9,735 nt of DNA from an uncultured Collinsella sp. GTDB taxonomy: Bacteria; Actinomycetota; Coriobacteriia; Coriobacteriales; Coriobacteriaceae. Both the position numbers and the translations under genes were made by a program. The stretch lies in assembly GCA_900554455.1 (NCBI GenBank), contig USHT01000028.1, positions 1-9,735 of the forward strand, read 5' to 3'. Shown one piece after another: positions 5,361 to 9,735 of the stretch (its first letter is position 1; every line of letters begins with the position of its first letter). The notes under the pieces were generated by a model, which searched no databases, was not told the origin of the DNA, and saw only the letters and a list, made by a program, of their open reading frames with translations.

Positions 5361-6314
5361 TTAGCCGTGGAAGCGAGCTGTGGGTGCAAGCGGCTGTTCG
5401 CGAAAGACGCGCTCGACGGCAGCGCGGTATTCGTCGACCTTTTTGGTCTTGCGTACGATCTTGTGGACGGTAGCGGGATCAGCAAAAGCGCACTTGGCGT
5501 AGAACCACCACTCCTTCATGCGGAAGACCGCATTGCCGCCAATCTCTTCTGCATATGCCGCAAACAGCGTGTCGTGGAAGCGCTGCAGCTCAGCAGCCGT
5601 TGCAGCAGGGCCGCCCTTGACCATGCGAGCCAGAGCGGGGTTCGCGAGCAGGCCACGCCCCAACATCACATGGCGCGTGCCGGGATAGGCCTCCACCAGC
5701 GCGTCCATATCCTCAAGATCAAAAATGTCACCGTTATAGGCCACGGGGAACGGCGCACGCTCCAGCGTCTCGCCATAAAACTCTTTGCGCGGCGAACCCG
5801 TATAGCGGTCCTTTTGCACGCGCGGATGCACAATGAGCTCTGCCAACGGCATGCGACAGTACAGTTCGAGCACGCGCTCGTATTCGTCGTCATTCTCCAG
5901 CCCCAGCCTGGTCTTTACCGACACCGGCAACGGCGACCGCTCGCACACATCGCTTAAGAACGCCTCGAGCTCGTCGAGATTGCGCAAGAAACCCGAGCCC
6001 TTGCCCTTGGCGACAACCGTTCCCGAAGGACAACCCAAGTTGAGATTGACCTCGCGATAGCCCATGTCGGCGAGCACCTGTGCCGCCCACACAAACTCGT
6101 CCGCGTTCTTGGACATCAGCTGAGGCACCACGTTGAGCCCCTGGTTATTGGCAGGATCGATCTCCTTAAACGCCTTGCCGCCAAAGCGGTTTCCCACCCG
6201 CGGCGGCGGCAAAAACGGCGTGTAATAGCAATCGAGCGCACCGAAGCACTCCGCATGCACGCGACGGAACACATGCCCGGTAATCCCCTCCATGGGGGCC
6301 AGCGAAAGGATCAT
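5361..6314 (-). CDS. dus: tRNA-dihydrouridine synthase family protein
   Basis: A 317-residue FMN-dependent enzyme that reduces specific uridines of tRNA to dihydrouridine with NADPH. The TIM-barrel Dus signatures are all present: N-terminal LAPMEGITG (5-13), QLMSKNADEF (65-74), catalytic NLGCPSGTVVAKGKGSGFL with Cys95 as the proton donor, VSVKTRLG (131-138), VHPRVQKDRY (162-171), YNGDI (193-197) and MLGRGLLANP (217-226) for phosphate binding of FMN. The C-terminal helical part (MKEWWFYAKCAF) is DusC-like. It belongs to a Dus subgroup common in Firmicutes and actinobacteria, but the target uridine cannot be assigned. The start has a modest purine-rich GAGAAGAG upstream. The gene seems monocistronic; no clean terminator is seen after it. 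Confidence 0.94.
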   Translation of the reverse strand: MILSLAPMEGITGHVFRRVHAECFGALDCYYTPFLPPPRVGNRFGGKAFKEIDPANNQGLNVVPQLMSKNADEFVWAAQVLADMGYREVNLNLGCPSGTVVAKGKGSGFLRNLDELEAFLSDVCERSPLPVSVKTRLGLENDDEYERVLELYCRMPLAELIVHPRVQKDRYTGSPRKEFYGETLERAPFPVAYNGDIFDLEDMDALVEAYPGTRHVMLGRGLLANPALARMVKGGPAATAAELQRFHDTLFAAYAEEIGGNAVFRMKEWWFYAKCAFADPATVHKIVRKTKKVDEYRAAVERVFREQPLAPTARFHG

Positions 6315-6338
6315 CTACTCTTCTCTCATATCAACACA

Positions 6339-6359
6339 ACAAAGGGGCCGTCCCTTTGT
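6339..6359. repeat. Hairpin in the dus leader
   Basis: ACAAAGGG (6339-6346) and CCCTTTGT (6352-6359) form an 8-bp stem with loop GCCGT. The right arm runs into CTTTGTCACATG (6354-6365), which recurs in inverted and direct orientation at 6646-6657 and 6667-6678. It lies 25 bases upstream of the dus start on the minus strand. Confidence 0.7.
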
Positions 6360-6447
6360 CACATGCATTATGCCTTGCGCTTCAGGCGATTCACAAGGAA
6401 GAGGTAGCTACTGAACGATGACCACCCTCCAGCCGCACCCCATACAA

Positions 6448-6630
6448 CGAGGTCTAATACTTTTCCCGAGAAGTGAACGAGTGAAAACGGGCCCCCGAAG
6501 CATCGGCACTTTCGAGATGCAATTTCCTGCGGTTTTGCCAGCCAAATCCTGCGGGTTTGACGTCTAAAAATGTCGATGCTTCGGAGGTCCAAGTATGGCC
6601 GTTCACTTCTCGGAAAAGTATTAGACCTCG
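6448..6630. repeat. 183-bp imperfect palindrome (MITE-like or dispersed intergenic element)
   Basis: The outer arms are nearly perfect: 6448-6479 (begins CGAGGTCTAATAC, ends AGTGAACG) against 6600-6630, with one extra C in the left arm. A second paired block is CCGAAGCATCG (6495-6505) with CGATGCTTCGG (6574-6584). The centre contains two imperfect direct repeats, CCTGCGGTTTTG and CCTGCGGGTTTG. It has no coding signature and no terminal T tract. Size and symmetry fit a non-autonomous repeat or a hairpin RNA element. Confidence 0.75.
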
Positions 6631-6645
6631 ATTTACATGCCACTC

Positions 6646-6678
6646 AATGTGACAAAGTGGCTGCTCCTTTGTCACATT
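6646..6678. repeat. 12-bp stem hairpin with TTTGTCACAT core
   Basis: AATGTGACAAAG (6646-6657) and CTTTGTCACATT (6667-6678) pair perfectly around a 9-base loop. It shares the CTTTGTCACAT core with 6354-6364, so the segment between is bracketed by inverted copies. Confidence 0.85.
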
Positions 6679-6683
6679 CGATG

Positions 6684-6712
6684 AAAAAGGGCACCGACGT
6701 TAGTCGATGCCC
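6684..6712 (-). terminator. Intrinsic terminator of the deiminase-carbamoyltransferase-transporter operon
   Basis: On the minus strand GGGCATCGAC, loop TAAC, GTCGGTGCCC (one T-G wobble), followed by TTTTT. It sits about 50 bases after the transporter stop codon. Confidence 0.93.
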
Positions 6713-6762
6713 CAAAGCGGCTGCAGGTTAAGCCCTACAGCGTATGTCTAAGACGAATCGGA

Positions 6763-8028
6763 CTATTCGTCCCAGGAGAGGTTCTTACCAGTCTTTTTTG
6801 CCAGCAGCAAGAACAGGCCGATAATAATGTTGCATGCGATGCAGAAGATGAAGACGCCCTGGAAGGAGCCGACAAGCTCATAGACCTTCATCATAACGGG
6901 CATGCCAAAGGCGCCGACGATATAGCCCACGGAGCAGATCAGCGCGAAGATGCGACCGAAATCGCGGGAGCCAAAGACATCCATAACCAAAACGGTCAGG
7001 GCAGTGCCAGCGATGACGTACATTACGTCGTTCACGCCTGCTGCGAGGATGCTGAGCGTCGAGTTGCCGCTGCTCATCATGAGCATGACAAAGGAGAGGA
7101 TGGAGACAGCGAGCCAGCCCAGAATGGCCTTCGTGCTGCCGAACTTATCACAAGTGGTGCCGACGATCGGATTGAGGAACAGATCGAAGAGCGATGCAGC
7201 GGATACCATGAAGCCGCCCACCATGGGGCTAAAACCAACCTCGGAAGCATACGTCGGGAAGAGCTGGTTCATGCAGCAAGTGAGCTGAACGAGGCAGAGG
7301 AAGCCGATGCAGAAGAAGAAGGCAGGCGACTTAATGGCGCGCGCATAGCTAACGCCACGCGTGCTATCCTCGGTCGTCTCCTCGGTCTCGGCGACCGTCT
7401 CGCCCTCGACGTAGCCATAGGGCAGCATGCCCTTGTCCTGAGGCTTATAGCGGATAATCAGGACGGAAGCGGGGAGAATGAGCACGGCGGAGACGCCAGC
7501 GAGCACCAGATAACCAGTCCTCCAGCCAGCGGCCTCGATGACAGAGGTGATGATGGGGCTCATGATGAGCATGTAAATCGAGTTCACTGCCCAAGCGAGA
7601 CCAATTGCCAGGCCACCAGATTTTTTGAACCACTGGTCAATAACGTCGGACATGGCGACGCCGGTGGTGAAGGCGAAGCAAATGCCAATCAGGGCGCCAG
7701 CGGCGATGAACATCCAAACTTCGGTGTAGAAAGCCATGCCTGCGCCGGCAGCGAGCAGAATAAGCTCGACGACGGGGAGCCAAACCTTGCCAACAACCTT
7801 GGGGATGAGTTTTCCGACAAACGGAAGCGCCGCCGCAAGACCGATGAGCGTCGCGGTGAAGTAATACGAGAAGATTGAATAGTCAAACCCGAACTCCTCG
7901 CACACGGGCGCGACGAAGGAGCCGGCGATTACGCTATAGGATCCGGTCGTACCAGCAGACATGAGGCCAAGCGCGATTACGAGAACCCATGCGTAGACCT
8001 TGCTGCTCTTTAACTTTGCATTTTCCAT
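6763..8028 (-). CDS. MFS transporter, OFA (oxalate/formate antiporter)-like
   Basis: A 421-residue integral membrane protein with about twelve hydrophobic segments split by a central hydrophilic loop (about 193-235, acidic, with KPQDKGMLPYG). The first half shows TM1 at 11-32 and the WFKKSGGLAIGLAWA motif at 133-147, close to the pattern in OFA-family and monocarboxylate-type MFS carriers. The substrate is unknown; the operon suggests a guanidino/ureido compound, an amine product or an exchange of both (inference). The start at 8028 is supported by GGAG at 8037-8040 (minus strand); this site overlaps the stop codon of the carbamoyltransferase gene, so translation is probably coupled. An upstream in-frame start at 8061 would overlap that gene and is rejected. 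In the known agmatine deiminase operons the transporter is an APC-type antiporter, so an MFS carrier is unusual. Confidence 0.9.
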   Translation of the reverse strand: MENAKLKSSKVYAWVLVIALGLMSAGTTGSYSVIAGSFVAPVCEEFGFDYSIFSYYFTATLIGLAAALPFVGKLIPKVVGKVWLPVVELILLAAGAGMAFYTEVWMFIAAGALIGICFAFTTGVAMSDVIDQWFKKSGGLAIGLAWAVNSIYMLIMSPIITSVIEAAGWRTGYLVLAGVSAVLILPASVLIIRYKPQDKGMLPYGYVEGETVAETEETTEDSTRGVSYARAIKSPAFFFCIGFLCLVQLTCCMNQLFPTYASEVGFSPMVGGFMVSAASLFDLFLNPIVGTTCDKFGSTKAILGWLAVSILSFVMLMMSSGNSTLSILAAGVNDVMYVIAGTALTVLVMDVFGSRDFGRIFALICSVGYIVGAFGMPVMMKVYELVGSFQGVFIFCIACNIIIGLFLLLAKKTGKNLSWDE

Positions 8029-8039
8029 TGATACAACTC

Positions 8040-9104
8040 CTAGAGACCTAGAAGGGCACACATAACGGCCTTGATGGTGTGCTGACGGTTCTCTGCCTCA
8101 CGGAAGATGACCGAAGCGTTGGCCTCAAAGCACTCGTCGGCAATCTCGAAACCCTCGGTGATGATCTCGCGATGGAGGTCGTTCTTGCACTGGTCGAGGA
8201 GCATCTTGCCAACACGGTGATCAGCGTTGTGGACAGAAGGAAGCTCATGCATGCAGAAGATGTCGGGATTGTTGGTGCGCTTGCACAGCTCGCTGGTGAC
8301 GCGATAGGGGTACAGAGACTCGGCATCGCCCAGCCAGGAGTTGTAGTCGTCGGGATCCAGAACCTCTTCGCCGCACTCGGGGTTGATGTAGCGCCACTCC
8401 TCGGTAACGATAACGTCAACGCCATCCAAGGTATCGAGGTCAGAGGTGATGGTAAAGGTCCTATTGGGAGCGTACTTGGCGTAGCAGGCCTCCACCTCTT
8501 CGACCATTTCCTTGCACATCTGATGACGGAGGTCGTCGGGACCGATGGCGAGGAAGTCCATGTCGAGCATAGCGCACAGACGGCCATACCACACCGGGGC
8601 GCCGGCGCAGTTGCCAACGAAAGCCATCTTCTTGCCGCGGCTCGTACGCAGACCGCCCCATTGCTCTTCCATCGTAAGAGCGTCGGCGAGCATCTGAGTC
8701 GGGTGATCGCCGAGAGTAAGGGCATTGATGACCGGGATGTCAACCAGGTCGGCGACGTCATAGAGGAACTGCTCGTCCTTCTGTGCGCGGTAGACGATGA
8801 GATCATACATGCCGTTAAAGACGCGCATGGCATCCTTGACGGTCTCGCAGTCACCCATGTGGGAGTTGGTCAGATAAGTGAAGCCCATGCCCAAATCGTT
8901 GCAGGAGGTCTCGAATGCGCAACGAGTACGGGTCGAGCCCCACTCAAAGTTGGCGAGGACGTTTTTGCCGGGGAAGTAGCGCTGGTCGACACCAGACTTC
9001 TTCTGAGCCTTAAGGTTCCAGGCAAGATCGATGAGATAGCGGAAATCCTCGGAGGAGAGATCATGGATGTTGATGTAGTCGCGACCGCGAAGGCTGTTGT
9101 TCAT
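8040..9104 (-). CDS. Ornithine/putrescine carbamoyltransferase-like enzyme with altered substrate motifs
   Basis: A 354-residue member of the aspartate/ornithine carbamoyltransferase fold. The carbamoyl-phosphate half is canonical: FEWGSTRTRCAFET (STRTR at 57-61), VYR (104-106) and LTLGDHPTQMLADALTM (HPTQ at 134-137). The second-substrate half is not: the position of the ornithine-specific SMG motif reads TEEWRYINPECGEE (234-247) with extra residues following, and HCLP is replaced by HELP (286-289). FREAENRQHTIKAVM near the C-terminus matches ornithine and putrescine enzymes. It probably forms carbamoyl phosphate from a ureido compound (the catabolic direction), but the amine partner may differ from ornithine and putrescine. 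AAGGAA six bases before ATG supports the start. It lies 121 bases after the deiminase gene and 11 bases before the transporter gene. Confidence 0.9.
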   Translation of the reverse strand: MNNSLRGRDYINIHDLSSEDFRYLIDLAWNLKAQKKSGVDQRYFPGKNVLANFEWGSTRTRCAFETSCNDLGMGFTYLTNSHMGDCETVKDAMRVFNGMYDLIVYRAQKDEQFLYDVADLVDIPVINALTLGDHPTQMLADALTMEEQWGGLRTSRGKKMAFVGNCAGAPVWYGRLCAMLDMDFLAIGPDDLRHQMCKEMVEEVEACYAKYAPNRTFTITSDLDTLDGVDVIVTEEWRYINPECGEEVLDPDDYNSWLGDAESLYPYRVTSELCKRTNNPDIFCMHELPSVHNADHRVGKMLLDQCKNDLHREIITEGFEIADECFEANASVIFREAENRQHTIKAVMCALLGL

Positions 9105-9146
9105 GCCTATTTCCTTTCAATTGGTCGATAAATAAATGGCGAATGC

Positions 9147-9180
9147 GTCCCCGAGTGAAACACGGATATCCCTCGGGGAC
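9147..9180. repeat. Intercistronic hairpin between deiminase and carbamoyltransferase genes
   Basis: GTCCCCGAG (9147-9155) and CTCGGGGAC (9172-9180) form a perfect 9-bp stem around 16 bases. On the minus strand it is followed by a loose AT-rich stretch, not a clean T tract. A second small dyad, GCAAGTT-CGAG-AACTTGC (9209-9226), overlaps the deiminase stop codon. These could attenuate or stabilise mRNA segments of the operon. Confidence 0.6.
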
Positions 9181-9225
9181 AGTAAATGTGGCACTTGGAT
9201 CAGGCAGCGCAAGTTCGAGAACTTG

Positions 9226-9735
9226 CTAGCAGCTGGCGGCCACGTCCTTGGTCCAGCAGTGCACGCCGCCGCCGGACAGGTTAAGCGCAAGAGAGTCGAT
9301 CATGATGACCTTGCGATCGGGGAAGCAGCTCTCAAGAACCGCCTTGGCCTGCTCGTCCTTCTCCTTCACGACTTGGCTCATGCCTTCGTGGTAATAACGC
9401 TGGCCAAGAACGACGCCGTTGCAGATGAGGAAGTTGCAGTAGCTCGCTGCGGCATAGAAGTGAACGGGGCCCTCGGGCCAAGGGGTGCCATCCATGAACT
9501 TGCCGCCCATTTCGTCGATGAAGCCCTTATACAGCTCGTAGTCCTCATCGCCGGGGGCGATGACAACCTCGATCGGCTCAGCAGTCGGCATGCGGACGAT
9601 CTCGAAGGGCTTGCCCTCCCAGTCCGTCTCGTTGCTCAGAATCTCATAAGCTGCCTCGATGCGGCGGCGCGACTCGGCGCCCGCCTTACTCGAAGCGGCC
9701 TCTTCGTCGGACACCTCGGCAAGGAGAATCTTGTT
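9226..9735 (-). CDS. Agmatine deiminase / peptidyl-arginine deiminase family enzyme (C-terminal part)
   Basis: The frame is open to the right edge; about 170 residues are visible and the N-terminal half is outside the window. The family hydrolyses a guanidino group to a ureido group with release of ammonia, via a C-terminal Cys. Visible signatures are KPFEIVRMP, then AAASYCNFLICNGVV, CFPDRKVIMIDSLALN and SGGGVHC, whose Cys (codon at 9256-9258) is the expected nucleophile. The usual GGGIHCITQQ ending of agmatine deiminases reads GGGVHCWTKD here, and a segment of about 30 acidic/Gly residues precedes AAASY, so the substrate may not be agmatine. A GTG at 9714 is an internal codon, not the start, because the upstream frame continues in family-like sequence. 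It is the first visible gene of the operon with carbamoyltransferase and transporter. Confidence 0.85.
   Translation of the reverse strand, partial: NKILLAEVSDEEAASSKAGAESRRRIEAAYEILSNETDWEGKPFEIVRMPTAEPIEVVIAPGDEDYELYKGFIDEMGGKFMDGTPWPEGPVHFYAAASYCNFLICNGVVLGQRYYHEGMSQVVKEKDEQAKAVLESCFPDRKVIMIDSLALNLSGGGVHCWTKDVAASC

Larger units (their letters stand above)
6315..6762. other. 448-base non-coding interval between dus and the transporter gene
   Basis: No credible gene. From left to right it holds a hairpin (6339-6359), a 183-bp imperfect palindrome (6448-6630), a second hairpin (6646-6678) and the terminator of the transporter operon (6684-6712). No clear promoter for dus was found on the minus strand. 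Confidence 0.7.

Noticed and set aside
6368..6675. Two small minus-strand open frames (91 and 73 codons) across the 183-bp palindrome
   Set aside because: They overlap each other and the inverted repeat arms and show no family features. Likely chance frames in a repeat.
8079..9131. 350-codon plus-strand frame opposite the carbamoyltransferase gene
   Set aside because: Antisense shadow; the minus-strand frame has STRTR and HPTQ motifs and a ribosome-binding site.

Overview
The window looks like chromosomal DNA of a high-GC actinobacterium of the class Coriobacteriia, most likely Collinsella-like. That assignment is an inference from overall GC and codon use, the gene repertoire and the style of intergenic palindromic repeats; no taxonomic marker is present.

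Positions 1-3000 are housekeeping or regulatory. A minus-strand ORF running off the left edge encodes a tRNA adenosine deaminase (TadA) joined in one unbroken frame to a glycerate kinase. Divergent from it is a tRNA-Ser(UGA), which converges, three bases apart, on a TetR-family regulator gene. The regulator is divergent from a lemA gene, and a palindrome overlaps the lemA -10 box. lemA ends in a strong intrinsic terminator.

Positions 3078-5360 are an accessory island. An IS256-type insertion sequence carries an intact transposase, terminal inverted repeats and a terminator-like palindrome that should insulate the transposase from outside transcription. It is followed by about 300 non-coding bases rich in palindromes. 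Next comes a small ribbon-helix-helix (antitoxin-like) gene with a near-consensus promoter containing tandem operator-like palindromes, but no toxin gene. It ends in a 19-bp terminator hairpin.

Positions 5361-6762 hold a tRNA-dihydrouridine synthase gene (minus strand) and a 448-base non-coding stretch with a 183-bp imperfect palindrome, two TTTGTCACAT-type hairpins and a terminator for the next operon.

Positions 6763-9735 are one minus-strand operon: an agmatine/peptidyl-arginine deiminase-type enzyme (N-terminus outside the window), an ornithine/putrescine-carbamoyltransferase-like enzyme with altered substrate-binding motifs, and an OFA-like MFS transporter whose ribosome-binding site overlaps the stop codon of the carbamoyltransferase gene. 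The layout suggests import or exchange of a guanidino compound, its deimination to a ureido (carbamoyl) compound, and phosphorolysis to carbamoyl phosphate plus an amine. The actual substrate cannot be read from the sequence.

The most notable items are the TadA-glycerate kinase fusion, the carbamoyltransferase lacking the usual HCLP and SMG motifs in an MFS-containing operon, and the solo ribbon-helix-helix gene with its operator-like repeats.
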